The position numbers and the translations under genes are program-made. Shown piece after piece: positions 15,072-23,400 of a DNA stretch of 32,973 bases; positions within the stretch are counted from its first letter, which is position 1; every line of letters starts with the position of its first letter. Source of the DNA: Candidatus Latescibacterota bacterium (GTDB lineage Bacteria; Latescibacterota; UBA2968; UBA8231); NCBI GenBank assembly GCA_020852055.1, contig JADZBP010000256.1, positions 1 through 32,973 of the forward strand, in the 5' to 3' direction. The notes beneath the pieces were generated by a model. It had not been told where the DNA came from and did no database searches. It was given only the letters and a program-made list of their open reading frames with translations.

Positions 15072-16019
15072 ATGTCCACAGGCAATCTGGCCGGCAAGGC
15101 CGCCATCGTCACCGGGGGGGCCCAGGGCATCGGCGGGGCCACCGCCCGCTGCCTGGCCGCCGCCGGCGCCCGGGTGCTCATCGTCGATGTGGACGCCCAG
15201 GCCGCCAGCGCCAACGCCGAGGCCATCACCCGGGCCGGAGGGGTGGCGGCCTGTATGATTGGCGAGGTCTCGCAGGAGGAGACCGCCCGCGCCATGGTCG
15301 GCCGCGCCATGGGTGAATTCGGCCGCCTCGATATCCTGGTGCAGAACGCCTACGGCGGCGGCTGGGACCGCATGGGCACGGCAGTGGAGGTGGAGCCCCG
15401 CGCCTGGCGGGAAGGCCTCGACCTGCTGGTGGGCGCCCTCTTCCTGGGCGCCAAGTATGCGGTGCCGGCCATGGTCGAGTCCGGGCCGCCTCCCGGGTAC
15501 GATCCCGGCCCCTGGCAGGGCGCTGGCCTGCGCCACGGCGCCCCGCCCCCGCGCGAGGTGGGCCGCCTCGTCAATATCTCCTCGGCCCACGGCCTGCTGC
15601 AGGCGCCTCGCTCCCTGGTCTACGAGGTGGGCAAAAGCGCGGTGATCGGCCTGACCAGACAGATGGCGGTGGACTTTGGGCCCCTGGGCATCACCGTCAA
15701 CGCCGTGGCCCCCGGCCACATCGTCACCGAGCGCATGGGCCAGATGTGGGAGAAGGCCGGCAACGAGGAAGGGTTCCATCTCTTCGAGCTACATTATCCC
15801 GTGCGCCGCACCGGCGTGCCCGAGGACGTGGCCCACGCCATCACCTTCCTCTGCTCGCCCGAGGCCTCCTTCATCACCGGCGTGGTGCTGCCGGTGGATG
15901 GCGGCATGACCGTGCAGTTGCAGGAAAACGTCATCATGGACGTGAAGGATTACATTCTGGAGCACCCGCAGTTGAAAACCCATTTCGACCGGCCCGGCCG
16001 CAACACCGCCCGCCACTAG
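15072..16019 (+). CDS. SDR family NAD(P)-dependent oxidoreductase with a proline-rich insertion
   Basis: This 315-residue short-chain dehydrogenase has the Rossmann motif TGGAQGIG (14-21), the acidic end of strand 2 in LIVDVD (D39/D41, favouring NAD), N92 in QNAYGGG where the family has NNAG, and the catalytic S171, Y184 and K188 (NISSAH and YEVGK). The C-terminal GVVLPVDGGM block is normal. Between helix 4 and strand 5 there is an unusual Pro/Gly-rich insertion of about 27 residues (137-163), and the C-terminal tail after the VDGGM block is longer than usual. It oxidises or reduces a hydroxyl/carbonyl group on a small molecule; the substrate is unknown. It starts 35 bp after the hydrolase gene and is probably co-transcribed. 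Confidence 0.9.
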   Translation: MSTGNLAGKAAIVTGGAQGIGGATARCLAAAGARVLIVDVDAQAASANAEAITRAGGVAACMIGEVSQEETARAMVGRAMGEFGRLDILVQNAYGGGWDRMGTAVEVEPRAWREGLDLLVGALFLGAKYAVPAMVESGPPPGYDPGPWQGAGLRHGAPPPREVGRLVNISSAHGLLQAPRSLVYEVGKSAVIGLTRQMAVDFGPLGITVNAVAPGHIVTERMGQMWEKAGNEEGFHLFELHYPVRRTGVPEDVAHAITFLCSPEASFITGVVLPVDGGMTVQLQENVIMDVKDYILEHPQLKTHFDRPGRNTARH

Positions 16020-16040
16020 CCCTTTTCCTGGAGAGAGCCG

Positions 16041-16835
16041 ATGAGAATTGCCGCCTTCCCCCTGATCCTCGCCCTCTCGCTCTCCGACTGCGCTGCCGTG
16101 CGCCAGCAACTGGGCCTGGCCCTGGTCACCGAGCAGACCGAGGTGGACCTGGGCCGCAAACTGGCCGCCCAGGTCGAGAAGCAGGAAAAACCCCTGGCCG
16201 ACGCCCGGGTACAGGCCTATGTGCGCCAGGTGGTGGCCCCCATCGCCCAGCAGAGCTTCCGGGACCGGCCAGGTGTCGAGTACCAGGTCACGGTGATCGA
16301 CGACCCCAAACAGATCAACGCCTTTGCCATTCCCGGCGGCTATGTCTATGTCTACTCGGGATTGCTCAAGGCCGCCAGCAACGAGGCCGAACTGGCCGGG
16401 GTCATGGCCCACGAGATCGGGCATGTGGTGGGCCGGCATTCCGCCAACCAACTGGCGGCCCAGTACGGCATCGAGCTGCTGACCCAGCTGGCCCTGGGCG
16501 AGGAGGGCGGGCAATTGCGCGAGATGGCTGCCAGCCTGGCCGGGGCCGGGGCCATGGCCCGTTTCAGCCGCGACGACGAACGCGAGGCCGACGAGTACGG
16601 CTTCAAGTACCTGGCCGCCTGCGGCTACGACCCGCGCGCCCTGCTGACCTTCTTCACCAAGCTGGAGCAGTTGGAGAAAAGCCGGCCCAGCGACCTGGAG
16701 CGCCTCTTCGCCTCCCACCCGCCCACCCCCGAGCGCATCGCCCTCATCGAAAAGATGATCGCCAAGGCCGGGGCTTCGGGAGGCAAACTGGAGAGGGATA
16801 AATTCGTGAAGGAGACGGCGTCGCTGCGGCGGTAG
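16041..16835 (+). CDS. M48 family zinc metalloprotease with lipoprotein-like N-terminus
   Basis: This 264-residue M48-type protease has the zinc motif HEIGH (H124, E125, H128) and a third ligand E180 in the EREAD motif, with the typical INAFAIPGGYVYVYSGLL strand before the active site and the SHPPTPERI block near the end. The N-terminus (MRIAAFPLILALSLSDC) resembles a lipoprotein signal with C17, but aspartate occupies the -1 position where Gly, Ala or Ser is usual, so lipidation is uncertain. Members of this group (BepA/LoiP-like) work in the periplasm on outer-membrane proteins. GGAGAGA about 6 nt before the ATG supports the start. It is the last gene of the plus-strand run, 21 bp after the dehydrogenase. 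Confidence 0.9.
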   Translation: MRIAAFPLILALSLSDCAAVRQQLGLALVTEQTEVDLGRKLAAQVEKQEKPLADARVQAYVRQVVAPIAQQSFRDRPGVEYQVTVIDDPKQINAFAIPGGYVYVYSGLLKAASNEAELAGVMAHEIGHVVGRHSANQLAAQYGIELLTQLALGEEGGQLREMAASLAGAGAMARFSRDDEREADEYGFKYLAACGYDPRALLTFFTKLEQLEKSRPSDLERLFASHPPTPERIALIEKMIAKAGASGGKLERDKFVKETASLRR

Positions 16836-16873
16836 GGTTGGTTGCCTACCCCTTTCGCCAGCGTTAACTTTCT

Positions 16874-16935
16874 GGTACCCATACCTCTGGCAGGCTGAGA
16901 TGTTTTCTGCCGGCACGCGGAGCCGCATGGGTACC
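16874..16935. repeat. 9-bp inverted repeat upstream of the DUF433 gene, possible operator
   Basis: GGTACCCAT (16874-16882) and ATGGGTACC (16927-16935) are perfect inverted copies 44 bp apart, each containing a GGTACC palindrome, in the leader of a toxin-antitoxin pair. Such modules often autoregulate by binding paired palindromes. A weak promoter (TTGCCT at 16842, TTAACT at 16864) lies just before the first arm. Operator function is inferred. Confidence 0.4.
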
Positions 16936-16956
16936 CCCTTCATCGAGGCCCCTCTT

Positions 16957-17271
16957 ATGTCCCTCATCGAAACTCGTTACGAACATATCCTCCTCGACGA
17001 ATCCCAAGTCCCGGTGCTTGCCGGGACCACGATGAAGGTCAGCGAGCTGGTCGCCGAGCACCTGGCCTACGGGTGGAGTCCGGCTGAACTGCATTTCCAG
17101 CACCCTTTCCTGACCCTGGGACAGATTCACTCGGCCATGGCCTATTACTGGGACCATCGCGAGGCGCTCGAGCAAGACATCGAGGCCCGCCTGGCGCACG
17201 CTGAAAAACTTCAGCGCAACACCCCATCTCCCACCATCCTTTCCCGGCTCAAAGGCGGCATCGGGCGCTGA
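16957..17271 (+). CDS. DUF433-domain protein, probable antitoxin
   Basis: The 104-residue product matches DUF433, a small winged-helix-like domain found in antitoxins. It shows a start like SLIETRYEHILLDE, the GTTMKVSELV strand-helix, GWSPAELHFQHPFLTLGQI and a following AMAYYWDHREAL helix. ATG at 16957 is preferred because family members begin a few residues before this block; ATGs at 16900 and 16927 would add unlike sequence, although no start has a strong ribosome-binding site. Its TGA overlaps the next gene's ATG (TGATG), the arrangement usual for type II toxin-antitoxin pairs. It presumably binds and neutralises the downstream PIN-like protein and represses its own promoter. Confidence 0.8.
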   Translation: MSLIETRYEHILLDESQVPVLAGTTMKVSELVAEHLAYGWSPAELHFQHPFLTLGQIHSAMAYYWDHREALEQDIEARLAHAEKLQRNTPSPTILSRLKGGIGR

Positions 17272-17618
17272 TGGCCCTGGCGTTTTACATGGACCATCAC
17301 GTGCCGCGCTCCATTACCGACGGGCTGCGCCTGCGTGGGGTGGAGGTGCTCACGGCGTTTGAGGATGGGTCCGCCGAACTGCCAGATCCCGAACTGCTGG
17401 ACCGGGCGGGAGCGGTGAACCGAGTGCTCTTCACCCACGACGACGATCTCTTGGCCGAAGCTGCCGGCCGGCAAGCGACCGGGATTCCTTTTTCTGGATT
17501 GGTCTACGCCCATCCCCTGCGGATTTCCATCGGCGCCTGTATCCGCGACCTCGAACTCCTAGCCTGCACCGCCTCGCCTGCCGACCTCCTGAACCAGGTC
17601 TGTTTTTTGCCCTTGTAA
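17271..17618 (+). CDS. DUF5615 PIN-like protein, probable toxin nuclease
   Basis: The 115-residue protein matches the DUF5615 PIN-like family. It begins with an acidic strand (FYMDHHVP, D8), continues through GLRLRGVEVLTAFE and PDPELLDRAG, and has the FTHDDDLL motif (D57, D59) that carries the metal-binding acids of PIN-type nucleases. It is translationally coupled to the DUF433 gene, the standard partner. The expected role is cleavage of RNA when free of antitoxin, though many members of this family lack direct biochemical proof. The 3' end lies 70 bp from the end of a convergent lipoprotein gene. Confidence 0.8.
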   Translation: MALAFYMDHHVPRSITDGLRLRGVEVLTAFEDGSAELPDPELLDRAGAVNRVLFTHDDDLLAEAAGRQATGIPFSGLVYAHPLRISIGACIRDLELLACTASPADLLNQVCFLPL

Positions 17619-17688
17619 CGCAACGGACACGTGGTATCGAGGGTTCGACCCAAGTGACGCTGGTTGTGCCGTCCTCCTCGGGGATATC

Positions 17689-18245
17689 CTATCCCTTCCT
17701 GCCGCTGGTTCCCCAGTATGCAGAAAGCACCTCAAAGATCTGCCACGCGGCATCTTCGTAGAGCCCGTCCAGTGTCTGCTTTCCGCTGTGCCTACCCGCA
17801 CATCCGATGTTTTGATCTGCTCCGTCGAGAAATCAAGGGCAAGGACATCAAGCGAAAGCCGGTATTCGCCTTTCCACCTCTCATATCTGAGAGGGGATTG
17901 CTCTACCTTTTTTTCCAGCAAGGGTAGAACGAACTGGTGGATATCGGCGACCTGCGACCGTACGAACCCGCCATCCCTAGTCCCAAAGAAAGAGAAGAGG
18001 TCGTTTTGCCGCGCCTCATCTGGTGACTGGTTTTCGTAAGCTTGCAGAACCGGGCCCAGATTATAGGAACTCCGACCTTCGATGACTAGGCCACTCGCGG
18101 TCTGGACCTGGAGGGTCCGAGCATTCCCACCGCTAATGGATTCCGCGGCGGGCTCCTGCAACTGGGCTCTTTCTGTGGATGTGCTGGTGGTCGCAGTAGC
18201 ACAGCCACAGAGGAAGAGCACACCAAGCATTGGTATCTCTGACAT
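17689..18245 (-). pseudogene. Small lipoprotein of unknown function, apparently frameshifted near 17781
   Basis: From ATG at 18245 (AGGAGG about 11 nt upstream) the frame encodes a lipoprotein-like start, MSEIPMLGVLFLCGC with C15, then a beta-rich domain to about residue 155. In the opened frame the sequence then becomes Arg/Pro/Ser-rich (HWTGSTKMPRGRS) and runs on into the convergent PIN-like gene. A shift of one base at the A-run near 17780-17782 instead gives KQTLDGLYEDAAWQIFEVLS, then a stop at 17689, which reads like a natural helical end. This suggests a one-base deletion (mutation or sequencing error), or less likely programmed slippage. I recognise no family. Base composition here is less GC-rich than in the flanking operons. 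The signal peptide lacks the usual N-terminal positive charge. Confidence 0.55.
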
Positions 18246-18305
18246 GCCATTTCCCGCCTCCTGTGTTTGATCGGGACTCTGCATTTCCCGCGTTCTGCCC
18301 GCTGT

Positions 18306-19637
18306 TCACTCGTCTATCTGAGGTTCGGCGAGGCTCGGTTCCTCGCCGTTGTACGCAATCTGGAGGTGGACGACCTCTCCTGAACGCACCCACCGGTGCG
18401 GCGTGAGCACCCCCCGGACGGGTCGGTAGCGGTCGTACACCGTCGTCCACGTCGGCGGACCTCTCCTATAGGCTGTTCGGAACCACTCTTTCTCCTGAGT
18501 GGTCAGGCCGTCCACGGTAGCGAGCAGCAACCCAGACTCCTCGTCGAAATAGGCCTCTTGGAGATTCCCATAGTGGTCATCTTGGACCTGGATGACTGCT
18601 GCCAGACGGCCGGCCTGGTTGTTTTCGCTGAGCCGACCCGCGAGATGCTCCGTGCCCAGGTACTCGATACGCACCCCATCCCCCAGGAAATGGTCAAGGA
18701 AGTGCCAGCGGGCCGTCTCGCCCCGTTCGCGTAGACGGCCGGCCTCCTGCAGGCTCTGGACCTCGGGTACTGCGCGAGGGGTCGCTGTAGGCGGAAAGCG
18801 CCAGCGGGTATCGAAAAGGGCTTGGTAAGACCCCAGACCACAGGGCAGGCGGAAAACGTAGTCAGGGTTTGGGAGCTTGGGGTCCAGAGAAATCTTCACG
18901 GCGATCCGTTGCCTGGTGGAGGTCCCCTGCGCGGTGCAGGTCCAGATCGCGACCGGATACACGAAGGGCGGTACATCGACAGGTGGCCCCGACCAGCACG
19001 AGGTCCGCGATTCCAGCCACACCCTCACCTTCATCTCCTTGATCCTCCCCAGCGCCTCCCTACCTCCCATCGCCGCGATAGCTCGCTCGACGATCTGCCG
19101 GGCGCGGCTGCGGCGCTGTGATTCGTCGTCGGTGGTGTCCGCATCGAGGAGATGGAAACGGGCATACTGCTCCCGCTCGGCCACCTCCTGGAGCAGTTTC
19201 TCGATCAGGAACCGGTCATAGTCCAGGTCCGGGAGCGCTGGTACCGGAAAAACCGCCGCCTTCTCGCCCCTGGCATCACCAGCTCCAGGCTGCCCGGCAG
19301 GCAACCCCGCGACACCGATGATTCCTGGCCCGGTACCCTCCCCCTCTGGCTGGCCACCCATGCCCAGCGATGGCGTTTGGCCAGGGCCGGTCGCCCCGTC
19401 AGGGGAAAACGTGGGGATGGGCAGGCGGGAGGGGGCCAGGGATAGCGTGGGCTGGGAGAAGGTGAAGGTAGTGGGAGGTTTCAGGAGGACGCGGTATCCG
19501 CGCTCCGGTGGCGCCAGGGGATTGTAGACCAGGTCCAAACAGAGGAAGAAAAGCAGGTGGAGAAACGCCGACAACACCAGGGCGATACGCGCCCAACGCC
19601 GCCAGTTCGGATTCTCGGTGGAGGAGGATAGCAGCAC
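18306..19637 (-). CDS. TonB-like membrane-anchored protein with LolA/LppX-like C-terminal domain
   Basis: The 443-residue product starts with a short basic stretch and one hydrophobic helix (about 17-37, ARIALVLSAFLHLLFFLCLD), then a Pro/Gly-rich spacer (about 40-130) like TonB or other periplasm-spanning anchors. A helical linker (about 140-190) follows. From about 178 (RQIVERAIAAMGGREALGRI) the sequence resembles lipoprotein-sorting or LolA/LppX-like half-barrel proteins, which carry lipids or lipoproteins across the periplasm. The start is GTG at 19637, with a good promoter upstream. Two cysteines (CWSGPPVDVPP...WTC) may form a disulfide. The gene lies 60 bp before the frameshifted lipoprotein gene, so the two may have formed one envelope-related unit. 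The fold call is moderate; function is inferred. Confidence 0.65.
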   Translation of the reverse strand: MLLSSSTENPNWRRWARIALVLSAFLHLLFFLCLDLVYNPLAPPERGYRVLLKPPTTFTFSQPTLSLAPSRLPIPTFSPDGATGPGQTPSLGMGGQPEGEGTGPGIIGVAGLPAGQPGAGDARGEKAAVFPVPALPDLDYDRFLIEKLLQEVAEREQYARFHLLDADTTDDESQRRSRARQIVERAIAAMGGREALGRIKEMKVRVWLESRTSCWSGPPVDVPPFVYPVAIWTCTAQGTSTRQRIAVKISLDPKLPNPDYVFRLPCGLGSYQALFDTRWRFPPTATPRAVPEVQSLQEAGRLRERGETARWHFLDHFLGDGVRIEYLGTEHLAGRLSENNQAGRLAAVIQVQDDHYGNLQEAYFDEESGLLLATVDGLTTQEKEWFRTAYRRGPPTWTTVYDRYRPVRGVLTPHRWVRSGEVVHLQIAYNGEEPSLAEPQIDE

Positions 19638-19677
19638 GCCGCCGTACCCGCCGCTTGGGGTTGGGCTACTGAGTTAT

Positions 19678-19706
19678 GGAATAGCGCGGCGGATTGCCCG
19701 TGTCAA
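19678..19706 (-). promoter_or_regulatory. Sigma70-type promoter for the membrane-anchored LolA-like gene
   Basis: In the minus sense TTGACA (plus 19701-19706) is followed after 17 bp by TATTCC (plus 19678-19683). The -35 box is perfect and the -10 box weak. It lies between the mazF stop codon and the GTG at 19637, leaving a leader of about 30-35 nt. Confidence 0.6.
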
Positions 19707-19758
19707 GCAGCTTGGCGGAGGGCGAGGATGCACGGCAGGTACGCCGGTAGCGGAATGG

Positions 19759-20109
19759 TCAGGATCGCTGCACGAGCGTCTGCAACTTCATCAACACCTC
19801 GCCGGTGACTTCCTCTGGCAAGGTACCGATGCGTTCTGCCCGCCGCACCCGCCAGTCCAGGCTTTTCACCTGGTCTGCGAGCACCACGCCGCTCAACCCC
19901 GTGCCTTCCGGCAACCTCACCTCGAAAGGATACCCTTTCACCTGGCTGGTGATCGGGCAGAGCAGGGCCAGGCCGACCTTGCTGTTGTAGGCCAGCGGTG
20001 ATACCACCAGGGCGGGCCGCCTGCCGGCCTGTTCGTGTCCGGCCTGAGGGTTGAAGTCGATCCAGACTACATCCCCCCGGCCGGGGGCATAGGCGGCCCC
20101 TTTCACCAT
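19759..20109 (-). CDS. mazF: MazF-type endoribonuclease toxin
   Basis: The 116-residue protein aligns along its length with E. coli MazF. GDVVWIDFNPQAGHEQAG is followed by RRPALVVSP, then CPITSQVKGYPFEV and LADQVKSLDWR. R31 and T54 correspond to the catalytic R29 and T52 of the E. coli enzyme. MazF cleaves single-stranded mRNA at short specific sequences. ATG at 20109 lies inside the last codons of mazE and overlaps that gene by 7 bp, so translation is coupled. Residues that could be read upstream of this ATG are the wrong frame of mazE. The toxin appears intact and probably active. Confidence 0.93.
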   Translation of the reverse strand: MVKGAAYAPGRGDVVWIDFNPQAGHEQAGRRPALVVSPLAYNSKVGLALLCPITSQVKGYPFEVRLPEGTGLSGVVLADQVKSLDWRVRRAERIGTLPEEVTGEVLMKLQTLVQRS

Positions 20110-20345
20110 ACCTCTCTCCCCTGGGCTGATCCAGTATCGACTTCGGCGTGGATATTTCCGGCGGTGATGCCCGCCAGCAGATCCGCCAGGGAGCAGGCCT
20201 CCTTGGGCACCGGGGTGATGACCAGCCTGCCCTTGACCAGCGAAAGCTCGACCTCCGAACCCTGTTCGATTCGGGACTCGGCAGCCAGCACCTTCGGGAT
20301 CCGCAAGGCCAGGCTGTTGCCCCACTTCTGCACCTGCATACGCAT
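20103..20345 (-). CDS. mazE: MazE-type antitoxin (AbrB/SpoVT-like DNA-binding domain)
   Basis: The 80-residue protein begins with the swapped-hairpin AbrB domain (MQVQKWGNSLALRIPKVLAA, then GSEVELSLVKGRLVITPV) and ends with the acidic toxin-wrapping tail finishing in REVW, as E. coli MazE ends in EVW. It would neutralise MazF and, with it, repress the shared promoter. AAAGGAG lies about 8 nt before the ATG at 20345; ATG at 20339 is an alternative start. A promoter with 17-bp spacing sits immediately upstream. Confidence 0.92.
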   Translation of the reverse strand: MRMQVQKWGNSLALRIPKVLAAESRIEQGSEVELSLVKGRLVITPVPKEACSLADLLAGITAGNIHAEVDTGSAQGREVW

Positions 20346-20375
20346 CGGCTAGCTCCTTTCGATGTGTCTACAATG

Positions 20376-20404
20376 AAGATACCGCGCAGACCGGTTGCCG
20401 ACAA
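20376..20404 (-). promoter_or_regulatory. mazEF promoter
   Basis: In the minus sense TTGTCG (plus 20399-20404) and TATCTT (plus 20376-20381) are separated by 17 bp and lie about 30 bp before the mazE start codon. Position and spacing fit a sigma70-type promoter that MazE/MazF would autoregulate. Confidence 0.6.
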
Positions 20405-20455
20405 GTGACGATGTGGGGGGCTGGAAGGTGGGTAAAGGCAAAGAGTGTGTCGCGA

Positions 20456-20479
20456 CGGGGCAACACCAAGGAGGCCCCG
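20456..20479 (-). terminator. Weak terminator-like hairpin after the secreted-protein operon
   Basis: CGGGGC (20456-20461) pairs with GCCCCG (20474-20479) across a 12-nt loop, just downstream of the last secreted-protein stop codon at 20488. There is no T-run directly after the stem in the minus sense, so this may be a Rho-assisted or 3'-end-protecting structure rather than a classical terminator. Confidence 0.3.
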
Positions 20480-20487
20480 GCCAGCAC

Positions 20488-23400
20488 TCAGCGCAGCAGC
20501 AGCAAACGGCGGGTCTGGGTGTAGTCGCCCACCTGCAGCCGGTAGCAGTAGACCCCGGCGGCCACCTCGCGGCCCTGCTGATCGCGGCCATCCCAGGCGG
20601 CGCGGTGGTTGCCCGGTGCCAGGGTGCCGGCCACCACGGTGCGCACCCGCTGCCCGAGCAGATCGAGAATCTCCAGGCGCACCGGCACCGGCGCTGTGCC
20701 GGCGCCGCCCACGGCAAAGGGGATCTGGGTGCTGGGGTTGAAGGGGTTGGGATAGTTGGCGCGCAAGGCGCTCTGCAGTGGGCGCGGCGTGCCCCGTGCC
20801 AGGCGCAGCACCTCGCCCTCCCCGGTCAGCAACTGCACCTCCTCGACCCGCCCGGCCCGCACCACCGCGAGGTCACCTCCCTCCCGAGCCAGTGCGTTGG
20901 CAGGCAGCGCCGCGGCAACGACCGTGCGGCCATCCACCGTCCAACTCTGCAGCATCGGCGCCTGGCCGGCCCACGCGGTGCCCTTCAGGTCGATTTCCAG
21001 GCCCGGGCCGCTGAGCGCAAAGCCGACGAGACCGGCAACCGCCTCCACCCGCACCGTGTCCCCCTCCATCCAGTAACTGCCCGCCATCTTGCGCACCACC
21101 CCACGCGCGCCCATGCCCACCTGGCCGAAGTTCTGGGCCAGCAACCCGAAATCGTCGAAGTTCACCGCCCCGTCGCCGTTGAAGTCGCTGCGGCGCGCCT
21201 GCGCCCACTCGACCTGGCGGGTGGTGGCCCCGAAGTAGCGGACCAGCAGGCCGAAGTCGGCCAGGTTGATCTGGTTGTCGCCGGTGGCGTCGCCGGCGGG
21301 CAGGACCTGGCTGTTGGTCGAGTCGGCGCTGAGCCAGCGGAACTCGATGCGGGTGGTCAGGGTATCCCCCACACTCACCGAGTCGCCCTGCACCTGCCCC
21401 TGCAGATGGCTGGGCGGTTTGACCAGGACCTGGGAGCGTCCGCGCGGCACCTGGGCCAGGCGGAATTCCCCCTGGGCGTCGAGGGTGCGCTGGATGCCCG
21501 GCCGCAGGCGGTCTTCGTCATTGAGGGCCGACTGCAACTCCTGGCCGGCGGGGTTCACCAGGGAGAGGGTGACCTGCAGCGAGTCGAGTCGCCCGGCGTA
21601 TCCTTCGGGCTGCACCCTTCCCCGCAGCGGGTAGTCGCGGATGGCCAGCCGGGTGGTGTCGGCGATAAAAGGCAAGAGCAGTTCGCCGGTACCGGCGGCC
21701 ACCACGGCGCTGCGGCGGTTGCGTTCGGGTTCGTCGTCGATGGCCAGCGAGGCCAGGCTGTCGCCCTGACCGCGAAACCACACCTCGCCCAGCAGCACCG
21801 GCGAGACCCCGGCCGGAATGGCCAGATTGCCCAGGGAGAGGTCGAGCTGGTGCGCGGCGCCCCGATGCACGCGGTTTTCGAACACCGACGCCGCACCCAT
21901 GCCAGGCGCCAGGCGGAAGGGCGCATCGCCCAGGGGAATCAACTGCAGGGCGCTGTCGCTGTAGCTCAGATAAAGCGACAGACCGGCCAAGGCCTGCCCC
22001 GCCGGGGTGACAAAGGCCTTCACCTTGAGGGTGTCGCCCACACTCAGGCGCGCTTCATCGATCACTTCGAGTTCGTAGAAGGGCGAAGGCTGCGACAGGG
22101 CCCGGACGGTGTCGGAGGGCAGGGACTGCAGCAGGCTGTTGCCGGCCTGCACGTAGTAGTAGAAGGTATCGCCCAGAGCGGCGCTGATATCGACAAAACG
22201 CCGCGCCCCGGCCACGGCCCGCCCCAACTCGGCGAAGGGGCCGGCCGCCGCTGCGGCGCGGAAGATGGTGTACTGGGTGGTGCGCTGGATGCGCTCGTCC
22301 AGGTCGGGGGCCTGCCACAACACCTCGATGCGCCGCCCCAAATCGCGCGAGGCGTCCTGGGCCCGCACCAAGGTGGGTGGCCGCGGCTGGTCCTGTCTGC
22401 GGGTGGTGTCGGCATTGATGAATACCTGCACCGTGCCGGCCACCGCACTGAGGCCGGCCACGTCGTGGTGGCCGTCCCCGTCCAAATCGAGCAGGGCCAC
22501 CCGCCGCAGCGGGCTGTTGGTGGCGAGGGTGTCGCGGGCGATGAAGCCCTTGCCCCCGTCGTTTTCCCAGAAGACCCCATAGGGACGTTCGCCGCTGACC
22601 GCCACCAGATCGCTGAAGATGTCGCTGGTCAGGTCCGCCAGACCCAGGTCGGCCGGGACTGACTGCATCTGCACACTGGCGCCGGCCGTGAACCGGCCCT
22701 GCCCGTCGTTGAGCAGCAGTGCGCTGCGGCTGCCTGCCGCCAGGGCGGCGAAGATATCCTCGTCGCCGTCGGCGTCCTGGTCGCCCAGCGCCAGGCTGCC
22801 GGGGGCCCCGCCCACGGTGTAGTCCTGGTGGGCCTGAAAACCGCCCAGCCGGTTGTTGCGCAGCACCGAAAGGGTGCCCGCCCCGGCGTTGGCCACCACC
22901 AGGTCGCGGTGGCCGTCTTCGTCGAGATTGGCCGAGACCAGGGCCACCGGCCCGGCGCCCACCTCGTAGGTGTTGCGCACGTTGAAGCTGCCCGGGCCGT
23001 TGTTGTAAAGCACGGTGATCGAGGGCGCATCGCCGTCGGCCACGGCCAGGTCCACGTCGCCGTCGGCGTCCAGATCGGCGGCGTGTACATCGGTCAGTGC
23101 CCGGCCGATAAAGATCTCCTGCCGGCGGCCGGCGAAGCGCCCGGCCCCGTCGTTGGCCAGGATGGTCAGGGAGCGGCCGATCCGGTCGGCCACCACCAGA
23201 TCAGCGGCATTGGCGAAGATCGGCGCCGCGTCGAGGGCCACGGCTTCGTCCCAGGCCCCCTCCTCGGTCGCCGGGTACGTGCCCTGGCGGGCGCGCGGGA
23301 AGAGGCCGCTGCCGTCGTTGAGCAGCACCTGCACCCGGCCCGCAGCCCCATCCACGCTGGCCAGATCCTGATTGCCATCCCCGTCCAGATCCACCCCCAC

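Noticed and set aside
17634-17655. A GGGTTCGACCC motif resembling a tRNA T-arm, possibly an integration-site remnant.
   Set aside because: No acceptor, D or anticodon arms can be built around it and the T-stem pairs only about 3-4 bp; more likely a small chance hairpin.
20110-20325. An N-terminal extension of MazF by 72 residues.
   Set aside because: It is the wrong frame of mazE; MazF homology begins at ATG 20109.
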